Shown: positions 36,401 through 48,200 of the stretch, in pieces
Layout of the letters: every line of letters begins with the position of its first letter
Numbering within the stretch: the first letter of the stretch is position 1
Origin: Pterobdella sp. o SKG-2022
Lineage: Eukaryota > Annelida > Clitellata > Hirudinida > Piscicolidae
DNA: 64,000 nt
Direction: 5' to 3'
Assembly (NCBI GenBank): GCA_964035795.1
Contig: OZ038321.1
Span: 18,107,209-18,171,208, forward strand
The notes under the pieces: generated by a model
Database searches by the model: none
Told to the model about the DNA's origin: nothing
Seen by the model: only the letters and a program-made list of their open reading frames with translations
Translations under genes and position numbers: made by a program

Positions 36401-39400
36401 GAAGTTAGAATCGTTGAACATGAAATATAATAGTTGATTGTTCTTTAAACAAATATATACAATTTTATAACACAAAAAATAATGTTAAAATCAACTCACA
36501 TCAGTTGAAATAATATAATGTTAAATTAAACTCCATCAGTTGAAATGCGGAAGACACAGCCCACCAGGGGTTGAGATTTACCGAGACAATGACCTTAAAC
36601 TATTTCATTTGAATCACCAAAATGTCGTGTATTGCAATCTACTGGAACGTTTCCTACAGTTGCTGTTTGTGATTGACCCTCAGAGCATCACTAATAGTTC
36701 ATTCTCCTCATCAAATCAAAACCACTCCTACCATCAACAATCAAATTATAAGACTTATTTTTCAAGTAATATTTCTTTTATTCAACTGATATATTTTATA
36801 TTTTTATGCAATTTAACTAATAAATATCTAAAAACATCAGGTGACCATAGTGGAAGTAATAGCAACGAAGAAGAAAATGAATACAACGCTGCAGTATTAA
36901 TTAATAAAACATCTCATCACATCACTACCCACACAAACCACCATCAACTCAAAACCTCCCATAGATCTCTCAACTATTTTCTCCTCACCATCCAAGATCG
37001 CTCTGGGTCTCATTTAGCAGGCGTGCTATCTTATGTTAGTCTTCAAATTTTTGTCCAAAATTTTCTAGACAAATAGTTTTATCTGAAAAAATATAATATA
37101 GACTCAAAAATATCAATGGAAAGTATAAAGAGTTTATTAGTTTTCACGTAACCTTTTCAATCTCCAAGGGAACGACCAAAACGTTGATTAATAAATGGAA
37201 TGTCTCCTGTCTCTTCATCCTCCCTCAGTACCGCAACCAGGGCCATGCCAAATACCTGGTCAACCTCGGTCAATAGATTCTATTGCTATTTTTTATAAAA
37301 GTCAACTCAACTTTCGAAACATTTGATTTTATCATAGCATACTCATTGGTTTATTAATATTGATGAATATATCAATTCAAATGCAGCTTACAACATAGCG
37401 GCATCTCAAGAACTCCAAGGCACCCACTTGCAGTTGCGCATTCCCTTGAAGGACCACGTGGCCAATGTGTTCCTATCAGTCTGGTGCCACATCATCGTGC
37501 AGTTCTTTATACACTCTAAGCAGTGCCAATTCTCTATCCAAGGTTTTTGAGTATGATTGATGCAGTTTCATTAGTTGAATATTTTCGTTGGAAATTTTTT
37601 AATAATATCATACCATTTATTTTAAATAATATTGGAATGTTGATTTATTTGCCAGATATAAGCATTGGAACAGGTATACATGATAAAGACATTATTACTG
37701 CATTGAATTCATTGAAACTTGAAGCTGACTTTTATCTTAATGAGTAAGTGATGCTTTTTCAATGATAAATAGCGGTTATTATGTACAATTATTATGCAAC
37801 GATAGTAATGAGTGTATTTTCAAAAATTTCAATATACTATAATTATTCGAAAAACTAAGTTTATAGTAAGGTAGATTTTACAAGCCAAGTCTATTTATGG
37901 TACCACTGATGACAAAAATGCCAAAAAAGTCAAATTATTCATCATATAGCGCGAGAGAAAGGCTGAAGCACTGAGGGTGCTACCCATAACGGGACTCTAC
38001 CACATATTTTACGATGCAAGGCCTTGCTAACTTAAGCATAGAGTCATGCTTTTAAATTTTATTTTTCATGATAAGATTAAAGCTATTGAATATCCTTTTG
38101 CTAGCCCGATGAGTTAAAATTTCACCAATGCAGTCAAATGGTGGATATGACTCAAGGTCAGAAGGAAGAGTTGCGCCAAAGGGTAGTAGTTTCCAAGTCA
38201 TACACCGATTCATCAATCACTTTCAATGAAAAACTTGCTCGAAATCACACGAAACTCCAATCAACGGTTGAATCAAGAAATTTTAACTGCAAAAAAAATT
38301 TTTCAAATTTTGAAAAAAAGGTGTTGACTGATACAATCAAAAGTGATTTTTTAAAGAAAAATCTAAATAAGAGTAGTGCAGACGTCACTAATCTAGGTGG
38401 GTCCTTCAATAGTTCTCATAGCTCCAACAGCTTCTCCAGTCCCGTTGTGAGTACTTTCATCAATCTAAATTTTCATGTTGCACAAATTAGCAGCGGAGTT
38501 TAAAAATTAAAATTTATAATTTTTTTTAATTGTTTCAGAAAAAAGAGAAAAATAAACGCAGCAGCCATGATTTAAGCGAAATAATCTCAAAACTATCAAG
38601 TTAGTATAGCTGGTGTTTCAATTTATTTCACTATTTATGCTTGTGTTGAAGAAATTATCCTTTTAGTTAATTTTTAGAGACATTTTTAAATTTGAATTCA
38701 GTGCACTAACTTCAACTTATAAACAATTTTTTAATGTTTTTCTTTGTTTTGTGGGCATTGACGTTAAACTGCATTCAAATTAGCGCTTATAGTTAAAAGG
38801 TGCGTTTTCGTTATAGCCTGGTAGATTCCGGTAAAAGTAGGTATGAAAAACTCCTTTTCTGCTATCGTTGTTCTTTGGCTTGCGAAAGTTGGGGTACGGC
38901 GCATCAGGAATTTGATAATTTCAAGTTTGGACGTCAGCTCGAATTGACATTTCATAAAAATTTGTCCCAAATAAATGGCTTCTGATAAGTAGCTATGAAT
39001 TATGATCAGGTTTTACTCATAGGGAATTTCAACTTTGAATCAAAGTTTTTTATCAAATATTTCTCATAAGTTGAAGTTCATGTACGATTATTCAGTTTAG
39101 GTTTTCATAAGATAAGTTCTAAGAATTCCAAATTTTTAATAATTCTTATTTTTTTGAATTTATTGTTTTTTAGCTAATTTAAAGCAGTTATAATAGCAAG
39201 ATCTTACTGACAACACAGATCAACAAAACTGTAAGCTGATGATGGCAGCTTCAGCACCCAATGCAACAAATGTTGAAAATGATAAAAATAATGAAATTAA
39301 AAATAATTGCAATGAACCTTTTCAACATTGTGGGCCCTCCAATGATTTTCATCGGGTAAAACTATTTAATTTTTTGTTTTTTTTTGTTTTCAATGTTTTT

Positions 39401-42074
39401 TGTTTTTCAGAGTATAGAAAAGGTGTCTAAAGCCGTCACTGAAAGAGAGTTTAATTGTTTGACAGATAATCTGGACAAAAAATATTCTAGCTCATCAGGA
39501 AATTTAAAAGAATTGAATAAAACGGAAAAATCCGAGAAAAACTCAAGCTTTGATGAGAAGGTCATGAGAGGGGCAAGTCTTGAGCATGCGACTGCAGTGA
39601 GCCAGGGTGCATCTATAGGCAGTCATATGCCGTGCCTCAACTCTTCAGGCATCAAAACATCCCCAAGCACCTACACTACAGTCACAGGTATTCCTCATTT
39701 TACACCATCTTCACTATCGTCGCCCTCCCCTCCCGACCTCAAGAAGGAGATGTCTCGATTTGGAGTGGCTTCTTCAGTGCGTAGTGATGTATCTGAAGTG
39801 GATGTGGGGGGACCGGGTAGTTCTCCCCTCAAGAGTCCATGCAAGGATATTCCCTCTCAATCCTCTTCTGTAGATGCACCCTTACGCTCTGAAGATGAAG
39901 AATGCAAGGTTGTTTCTGTTGAAAACTCTCTTTCGCAAAGCCATTTAAACAGCTCTTCTGTCAATTCTACTAATGGCCTTGATGCCAATGATGGCTTTGC
40001 AAGTAAAAGTTTGAAGAATAATCAAATTGTTCATAATGATAAGGCCTATAGCAATTTTGACCAACCAGTTGGTATGAGTAACAAAAAAGATAAAATGAAA
40101 TGCACACTTGTAGACGCAAGTTCTTGTGATGGTTCTATCATCATGGCTGATAAAGTCAATGGAGATCAGGTGAGGAATGATCCCAACAATGGAACATATT
40201 CGGGTAATCACCATGTGTTCAAAACTGGGGCCAATAAAGACGTTGAAACGTTATTAAGAAAGGTTGATAAAGATTTTAATAATACTTTGAATACATTCAA
40301 CAAAAAGGTTGAGAATACTATTGAATCTTCTCGATCAGGAAGCTTTCACTCGGAGTATTCAAATTGTTTGCATACTAAAACAAATGACTTCAGCAGCAGT
40401 GTTAATAATGATGAAAGGGATAATCTTAACAGCTATAGTACCTTTGATAATACTAAAAACTCTAGCATGCCTTTTGGTAAAGATAGTCAAAACATTAATA
40501 CCAGTGCTTTTAATATAAATGACACTAGTAATAACAATGATGATGTACTTAGGAGGTCTAATGAAAACGTATTCCACAACAAAAATAATAGTCATAAAAA
40601 TGATCCTGTAGTTCAAAAAAACTTCTACAATAATCTCAAAAATGAAATCTATAATAATAATTTCAATAAAAACCACAACAATAATTTAAATGTTTCCGTT
40701 AATAACATGTCAAATAAAAATAGTTTAATGAATAGTTTTCAAAATAATAACAATAAAGGAAAGATAAATTATGAATCTTCGCTTTCTCAACGAAAAAAGT
40801 CTGAAATGCAATCGGAAAGCAAATATAGCGTCATCTCACCGCATCCTTCAAATATCAATATCAACGAAGACTACATGCAAGAAAGATGTAACTCGGTCTT
40901 CGGAGATTACTATCATTCCTATCTACCCCATCCGCAGGGGACTCAGAGGGCCATGTTAGACAAAAGACTTGAACGTCCAGCTACCAGGTGTGGCTTCGAA
41001 GCCACTTCTTATCCACCCCATTGCTCGGAATTCCGTTACGAAACTGAACCACCCAAAGGAAACTTTTCCAGATCGATGGCACCTCCTAATGATTCTTATT
41101 TAAACCAACTCAACAATTTTCCAGCTTCCTCACAAGCCACTAACTTCAACAACAGATCTCAACGTCTTCAAGCTCCAGGAAAAACAAGCAAAAGATCAGG
41201 AAAGTATAAAAACCAATCTAATTCCGCTTATTCTTCATCCGTTCATGCCACTTCCGCTAGCTCTTTTCCACTTTCTCCCGATCAAATATTCAATCCTTTT
41301 TATAGATTTCCAAATATGGCTCAAAATTTTGATTTAGCTAACCCTTCATATCTACATGAAGATTTACTCATGAGAAATTTCATGCCTTCAAATAATAATT
41401 CCAATAATAATGAAAGTACAAATAATAACGATAACAACAACAATCAAGTTAACAATAATGCAAACAATAGTTCACGCAACACATACTTCACACAACAACG
41501 CCAGCAATCTCCCTCTTCTAAACATCATTCACAATTACTCCCTTGTCAACCACAACTTCAACAGCAGCATTTAAGACAACATACACAAAAACACTCCAAT
41601 CTCAATTCTCAACATTCATCGATGAATGAATGTAGAATGGAAAGTAATACAGCCACATCGCCAATCGATCAACAACAACACGGCCTTTTATTGCAACAAC
41701 AATCGCAGCAACACCCCGCTTACTTGAATCCCGCAGCTTATTTTGCGAAGTTACATCAATTCCATTCTGAGTTTAGTCAATTACAATATCCTTCTTTCTT
41801 CTCCAAAGCTTCTTCTCCCTCCCCTATTGACATGTCTCTGCACATTCCTCCGGGGCAGAGGACTAACTTGCCTGAGGCAATAAAGTCAGGAGGCCAAAAC
41901 CTTGATCTTTTTCCTTCTTATAATTTAAACCCGTATTCTTCTAGTTTTGATCCAAGGACTCTGGTTCACAGAAATCCTCACGCTCAATCTAGCCTTTTTT
42001 CCTCCTCACAACACTCTTCCATCCTTCCTAATCAACTCTACTCCTCCTACTCTAATGAAACTAATCATAATTGA
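32163..42074 (+). CDS. KAT6: KAT6 (MOZ/MORF)-like MYST acetyltransferase lacking PHD fingers
   Basis: Nuclear chromatin protein expected to acetylate histone H3 as part of a BRPF-type complex. Exons: 32163-33417, 34412-34500, 34686-34756, 35703-35775, 36540-36765, 36841-37034, 37169-37268, 37387-37542, 37656-37743, 38134-38446, 38539-38599, 39219-39355, 39411-42074. Phases agree throughout, giving 1808 aa. In order: two winged helices (about residues 20-85 and 102-170), a basic linker with SLSSFF (about 275-284), a MYST domain (about 449-755), and an Asn/Ser/Gln-rich tail. The C2HC finger (CEFC..H..C), NVSCLFILPQY and the acetyl-CoA loop RNQGHA are present. Tandem PHD fingers are absent, and the usual catalytic Glu and autoacetylated Lys are not conserved. 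The exon 36540-37034 can also be read without its internal 75-bp intron (1833 aa). The AATAAA at 42292 is a likely poly(A) signal. Confidence 0.85.
33418..34411. other. KAT6-like intron 1
   Basis: AT-rich intron of 994 bp between the donor at 33417 and the acceptor TTGACAG at 34411. I searched it for PHD-finger Cys/His patterns in all frames and found none. Confidence 0.6.
34412..38446 (+). CDS. KAT6: KAT6-like MYST catalytic domain exons
   Basis: Exon 34412-34500 (SKTDEQFFSRLQ) matches the segment just before MYST. Exon 34686-34756 carries IAFGRYLLATPNV, equivalent to IEFGKYEIHTWYSSPYP. Exon 35703-35775 plus the start of 36540 makes the zinc finger CEFCLETLDTNRCLERHL-LKCG. Later exons give HLAGVLSY, NVSCLFILPQYRNQGHAKYL, then ELQGTHLQLRIPLKD and VWCHIIVQFFIH, then FSIQ-DISIGTGIHDKDIITAL. 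Every piece aligns with human KAT6A in order. The substrate loop has GTHLQLRIPLKD where the family has G-S/T-PEKPLSD. An Asn/Ser/His-rich insert of roughly 65 residues (intron-spliced model) interrupts the fold before SHRSLNYFLLT. The acetyl-CoA loop and catalytic Cys are kept. Confidence 0.8.
36152..36478. repeat. Foldback element bracketed by direct repeats in a KAT6-like intron
   Basis: Inverted arms of 48 bp at 36253-36300 and 36354-36401 match at roughly 42 positions and can continue inwards (ATAAGT / ACTTAT). Outside them lie direct repeats of 38 bp (36152-36189 and 36434-36471, two differences) containing ACAAATATATACAATTTTAT. The layout resembles a small non-autonomous mobile element, but the flanking repeats are longer than a usual target duplication. 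Confidence 0.7.
36481..36546 (+). repeat. Tandem duplication containing the 3' splice site
   Basis: Two copies of a unit of about 30-37 bp, each starting AATGTTAAA and ending CATCAGTTGAAAT (36481-36511 and 36518-36546). The second copy carries the acceptor used for the exon at 36540. The first copy offers an identical CATCAG|TTGAAA acceptor at 36504. Confidence 0.75.
38539..42074 (+). CDS. KAT6: KAT6-like C-terminal low-complexity tail
   Basis: Exons 38539-38599, 39219-39355 and 39411-42074. The last alone encodes 887 residues. Its middle is dominated by Asn (runs such as NNNSNNNESTNNND), with Ser throughout and a Gln/His-rich block later (QLQQQHLRQHTQKH). It ends in a Pro/Ser/Tyr-rich stretch. 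No globular domain is recognisable. In vertebrate KAT6 the long tail is Ser- and Met-rich and activates transcription, so position and composition suggest a comparable role; that is inference. The 55-bp intron before the last exon has clean GTAAAA and TTTTTCAG borders. A separate gene is possible, but the phases join without a break. Confidence 0.72.
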
Positions 42075-42291
42075 ATCATGTGGCGTCTAGTTATCAAAAT
42101 TCATAATGAGTCAATTTTTAAAAAATCATTCTCTTTTTGAACTGTATTGAAGTTATTATAAGCAATCATGCAACGTCAGAATTAAATTTTAAAAATCATG
42201 ATTACTATTAGCAAAAACTGTCGTTTCAAAAACACTTTGATGTACAAATTTACATGTTTTTTAAATATTGTTTCAGAATTGGTATATATTG

Positions 42292-42297
42292 AATAAA
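42292..42297 (+). terminator. Poly(A) signal AATAAA of KAT6-like gene
   Basis: First AATAAA after the stop codon at 42074, about 218 bases downstream, in a T-rich 3' region. Confidence 0.6.
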
Positions 42298-42299
42298 TT

Positions 42300-45170
42300 A
42301 GCTTGTGTCGAAACCATTGTGTTGTCTTGAAGAACTTATGCAGAATATGAAAAAGTTTGTGCTATTTAAGATAAATTCTAAAAATTAATGGCAAAATTTC
42401 TAAAATTAAAATCTCAATAATTTTTATAAATTAGTTCTTTTGTAATTCTGTAAATTCTTATTAAAATAAATATTTTAACGAGTAGAATTTTTTGTTACTT
42501 TTTCTTTTTTTTGGTCAAATTGAAAAAATCAAATTTTAATAAATATTTAAATTAAAAGTTTCACAAAGTAAAATTAAACACATCCAAACAACACAAGAAT
42601 GCTTACGAAAGCATCAGCTATTATAAACATACCTAATTTATTTGAAGTTTCCATGTTGCTTAATGTATATATTAACTTAAAATATCTTCATAATACCAAA
42701 TGTCTATTATGTACTTTCCTTCATAAAACAACAAAACTGTTGTATTTGAAAAATTTTACGATCAGAAACTAATCGTTGATGTATTTATTAAATCTCCTTT
42801 TATTTCCATCTTTACTACATCTCAATAAAATGTTTATTTTTAACTTTAATTCTCTCGCAAAACATATATTTTTATTGAAAGAATGTTGACATTTTTCGAT
42901 GATTCTCGAAAAATGTTATCGACTTTATTAAATACTATTGCATTTTTAATTAAAGGATTTAATCAAAAGTTCAAATTTACAGTAATATTACTAAATTTTT
43001 TACTTCTTTTTTGTGAATAATTTGTATATTATTTACTGAATAAATTTTCAAATTGTCCAAGTTATAAAAAATTTAATAAGCATATAAAATACTGTGGCGA
43101 ATAGCAATTGATAAATAGCACAGTTGAAAATATAATTGAAACGAGTCGTGTAATATATCACGATAGAGGCAGGCACTGGAAAATGCTACACTGATGTTTT
43201 CAAAATGAAAGATCGCCTCTAAGTATCCTGAGAATCTTTCAATAAGGCATATCTACTGATAACCATCTAAATCAATTAAATTACTCTGTATATCAAAAAA
43301 TATCTTCATATCGATAAAAGCTATTTATTGGAACTAACATCATCAAAATTGTTTACAAATTTGTAAGTTTTTCGTCCATTATATTAAATAAAAACTCTGA
43401 AAACTTAGTTTGATAAAAATTTGAACATCTTTAAATTAGTTTCGGTAAATCTTTGTTCTCTTATATGCTAGTTACTTTTCTTCATATAAATTTAAACATT
43501 ACCCATTATCTTGATCACTTTCTTCGCGCTTTTCAATTAGGGAAGAAAGAGTTGAGAGTAATTATTTCGACATGATACCCCATTGGATAGTGCTATAACG
43601 TTGTTATAATTCAGATTTTATTGAAAAAAATTCTATAGCGTCCAGAATATTTATTCTTTAGTTTTGATATACTTATAAATGACTATTCATGAAAATTGTA
43701 ATCTGAGCGTTGAGTTTAATTACTTCAAAGTTTTAGCTACTACTGTTTTATGTATATCGTGAGTTCAAGCAATTACGCTGGGGAATTTATTTCAAGAGCT
43801 CTTAAGAAATAATTCTTGAATTTTTCTTGCACTTCTTTTCTTTTAATCTTATTTTGATTCAAGCAAGCTGAAAGCTACTTTCAAACAAGTATTTAAAAAA
43901 TATATAAAAAAATTCATTAAAAAACAATTTCTAGCGCTATAAAAAATATTTTTATTGGAAATATTTTTTCCAAATTGGGAAAATTCTTTTCCATCAATAA
44001 AAAATTTTATTCAAGAACTTGGCAGAGGTATTCGAATGATTCAAAAGCAGATGCAATTTTCAATTGTCTTTTTGATGCTTTAAACTTTTGATATAAACTT
44101 TAAGGCAATGCATCTTTCTCAATTTCAGAAGAATTAAATGAATCTTAATTAATTGTTATTGAGATGCAAGGAAGTCAACGTTGATATTTACTTTATCAAA
44201 AATGATTGATAAACCTTTCACATTACCTCTAAATAGTATGTCTGTTTTATGTTTCTGATAGTGATAAAATTCTATTTATAAATATCATTGAAAAGTTTTA
44301 AGAGCTCAATAAATTCATTTCTGAGACATCTAGAAAAAGTATATTTTTCAGCTTTAGAAAAGTTAGTATAAAAACCTGTTTAATACTATCACGAATAAAT
44401 TCTAATATTAAAAATTACTTTCAAAGTTTACTCAACAATAGGAAAAAAATGAAAATTTCAAAACTGACTAAAAATTGGGTTGATAAATGAAGTGTTATAA
44501 AGATTTATTCATTATTAAATTGATAACACGTTCCTTAACCCTTGAAAAAACACAAGGACACTCAGTGACCCCGCGAGAGTCTTTGAATGTTTTTAACATT
44601 TAAGCTACAATAATATGTTAAAATTTCATTTCAAGTGAATTATCTCAGTCATTTCTCAAAATTCTTACCGGTTCTGCTTTTATAAAATTTCAATTATAAT
44701 AAAAGAAAATTAATTTTGAAGTAACAAAAATTTTGAACGCTTAACGTTTTTTTAAAGGTACAAAGCTTTTCGTTAACAGTGTTACATTTGGTGTTCTATG
44801 TTTTTTGTGAATTTGGATTGAAAAAATCATTGAATTGAAATAACATCGAAAATTTAAGTGAGTGTCGAAAACTTTTTATATAAGTTTTTGAATAATAAGC
44901 ATTCAAAGTTTGAGCCATAAAAACACGATGATATTTGAATTTTTTATTGAAACAAAGCTTTTCGAAATAATATCATTATCATCATCAGGTAACTTATTTT
45001 TATATGAGAACATTTCCATTTGCTTTATACTGAAATGCATGCAGTTTATGCATGAAGCACATGTATCTCCACATTCCTTGTATACACATATGAGCGTGAC
45101 TTATAAACATCATGCATTTTGACTCACACCCACGTCTAACACACATTTAAATTACAACCTCACATACGTT
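42300..45170. other. Intergenic spacer before myosin
   Basis: AT-rich spacer between two genes on the same strand. No family motif or convincing exon is visible on either strand. The open frame near 44910-45122 has no splice context. Confidence 0.6.
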
Positions 45171-45177
45171 CAAGCTT

Positions 45178-45191
45178 GAATATATAAAAAG
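45178..45191 (+). promoter_or_regulatory. TATA-like box upstream of myosin
   Basis: GAATATATAAAAAG lies about 30-40 bases before the myosin ATG at 45220. A TATA box here would leave a very short leader, so either the leader is short or the match is fortuitous in AT-rich DNA. Confidence 0.35.
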
Positions 45192-45219
45192 CAGAAAAAG
45201 AAGTAGGAAGCTAGTCAAG

Positions 45220-48200
45220 ATGTTTGGAGCAGACGATCCAGATTTCCAGTATTTGAGCTATGACAAAAAGAAGTTGACCGAAGAGCAGAACCAGCCGTTT
45301 GATGGAAAAAAGAACTGCTGGATTTCAGACGAGAAAGAAGGCTACGTCAAGGCGGAGATTCTCAGCACTAAAGGAGATGACGTGACTGTTATTACAGAAA
45401 AACAAGAAGTGAGTTTTCCCTGTTAAATAACTTTTTATTTCAGCTATGCAAAATATCTCTTACAGGAAAAAACGGTGAAAAAGGATGCGATCCAGCAAAT
45501 GAACCCACCCAAGTTTGAGAAGTTGGAGGACATGGCAAACCTCACCTACCTCAATGAGGCCTCAGTTCTGTACAACTTAAGGGCCAGATACGGAGCCGGT
45601 CTTATTTACGTTAGTATGCATTCAAATTAGTCGAGCGATAAGTTGGTAATTGAAATTTATAAAGCAAACAAATAGTTTCACAAAAATAACTTTCTTTTCA
45701 AATTGGGTTTTTGTAAGAGGTTCATGTCTGAAAGTAAAAAATTATATTTCGAAATAACTAATAAAGAAATCAATATTTTTGAAACCAAGCACCATACATT
45801 TTTTAGAGTTTTTGCAATACAAGAATCATATAAATCAATAACAATAAGCCAGAATGATTTTTAAATGATAATTTATATTATTCAGCTGGTTCTCGTTTAG
45901 GTAATGATACTGTTGAAAAGCGTAATTGAAATACGGCTCAATCAAATGCGTTAAAAGATTTAGGAATATTATATAAACTTGAATGAATTATTCAAAAAAT
46001 TTAAATTCCAACAAATACAGAAATTTCTTGAAGATTTCATTTTAAATTCATTTTTGAAATCATTGTGAAACTTCGTAAGCTACGACTCAAGAACTCACTA
46101 TGAATCATGATATCATCTTCTGTTATGAAAAGACTTAGTGTTATGGAAATTTTATAGCCATAAGACCACTAACAACATATCATACACATTTATGATAGCA
46201 TATCTTGAAATCACACAGACATACTCAGGCTTATTTTGCGTCACCATCAATCCATACCGAAGACTCCCAATCTACGGAGACAATGTGATCAAGAAGTACC
46301 AAGGTAGGAGGAGAAATGAGGTGCCTCCACACTTGTTCGCCATAGCTGATAATGCTTACAGGAATATGCTTCAAGGTTTTTTTGCCTATTTGATGATTCT
46401 TATCTGTTAGTTTTGTTACGTTTAAGGATAGAATGAAAAGTTTTGGTGATTTCATCTGGAAGTTTTAGCATGTCAGTCAGTCATTGTGAGATGCAGGAAA
46501 TTTTAATTTCAAAAATTTTTTTTGACTTCTTGCATTCTTGCAAACCACAGATCGTGAAAACCAGTCTATGCTGATTACGTGAGTCTAATATGAGATTCCA
46601 TTCTTTGAAAATTTTTTTTTTGAAGTTTTTTTATTTTTCCACGAAAAAAACGATTGTGAATATGAATTATAAGCATTAAATTAGAACCTGTTACTTGGAC
46701 TTCTTTGGGTCGTACAAGTTATCATCGCTCCTTATAAGTTTAACATTTTTGCGTTAAACGAAAATTGTTTAAAAACTAAAAATGAAAAATGGTAGATATT
46801 TAAACATTGTATTATACTTTAGGTTACAAATCATTAAAATGAAACTATGAAACATTTTTCAAGCGGAGAATCTGGAGCTGGTAAAACGGAAAATACGAAA
46901 AAAGTCATTTCGTACTTTGCCAACGTTGCTGCTGCTTCGAGTAAGAAGGACGACGATGTGAGAAATATCTAATTTTAAAAATTTATTTTTTATAAGCATA
47001 ATGCCGAAAAAAATATTGAAATTTGAGAAGTTGATGCAGTTGTGGTTGATTCTTGTAGGATCCTTCAAGCCAGAAAGGATCCTTAGAGGACCAGATTGTG
47101 CAGACCAACCCTGTTTTGGAAGCTTATGGTAATGCTAAAACCATCAGAAACAACAACTCTTCACGTTTCGTTAGTCTTGCATTAAACTTCAAATCTTTTT
47201 AATGCTATTTGAAAATTCTTGATGTACTTATGCAAACATCTAAATTAATTTAGGTTTATGACAGAAGCTTATTATGTAGTATTAAAAAATTGTGCGTAGT
47301 TTAGTTGTTTTATACGTCTAAATGTGGTTTATTACATATAAATCAGTTGACGAGAAAATCTAAAAATAAAGGGTTTTTTATTTTCGATAAAATCTTAAGA
47401 GCAATCAGAAAAATTATTTTTTTTGCAAAATTTCAATTTTATTTCATAAAATAATTTAATTGAAATTTCTAGAAAAAAGTTTCATTTTATCAAACTAAAT
47501 TTTTTCTTCAAAATTTCAAGGGAAAATTCATAAGAATTCATTTTGGAACGAATGGAAAAATAGCTGGAGCTGATATAGAAACGTGTATGACTCAAAATTA
47601 CCCATAAAAAATATTCAAAATGAATAAAAATGTGTTGAAATTGATTCAGAATTTTATAAGCTAAAACTTCCGAGCAACAATTCTAATTGATTTTTTTTTC
47701 ATATTAATTTATTAGATGTTTTAATGTTTAATACCTTGCTTCTCATGAAGATTTGCTTGAGAAGTCCAGAGTAACTTATCAACAGCCGGGTCTTGAAAGA
47801 AACTATCACATTTTCTATTGGCTTCTTTCTGGGAAAATGTCCCATATTGTGGGTGAGAGTTTTGAAATATTAATCTATATAAAAAGCATTACAACTCTTG
47901 AAACATTCATCTCTAAGTTCTAAAATTTTTATAAAAAAATATTAACAAAGTTTTTATTTTTTAATTAAAATTTCAAATGCAATCAATATTATCAATAAAA
48001 TAAATTATTTTCGCAGATAAATTGTTGGTGAAAGAGGATCCAGCTCTATATAGCTTCATAAACCAAGGGTGCCTCACAGTGGACAACATGGACGACAAGG
48101 AAGAAATGCATCTTGTTGACGTAACTGTTTACATTATTTTCAAATCGGCATCGATAAGCTCAAGTGGTTTCAATCGTTTATACGATTTCATTTTTATCGT

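Noticed and set aside
37523..37747. Open frame whose first half (SLVEYFRWKFFNN) seemed to match the YMAYWKS helix of MYST
   Set aside because: That half lies in an intron (37543-37655). The true helix is VWCHIIVQFFIH in exon 37387-37542, and it joins in phase to DISIGTGIHDKD, giving a gapless alignment.
38105..38133. Acceptor TTTGCTAG before PDELKFHQ as the start of the next KAT6-like exon
   Set aside because: The phase does not fit the donor GA|GTAAGT at 37743; the acceptor AATGCAG at 38133 fits and continues the MYST alignment.
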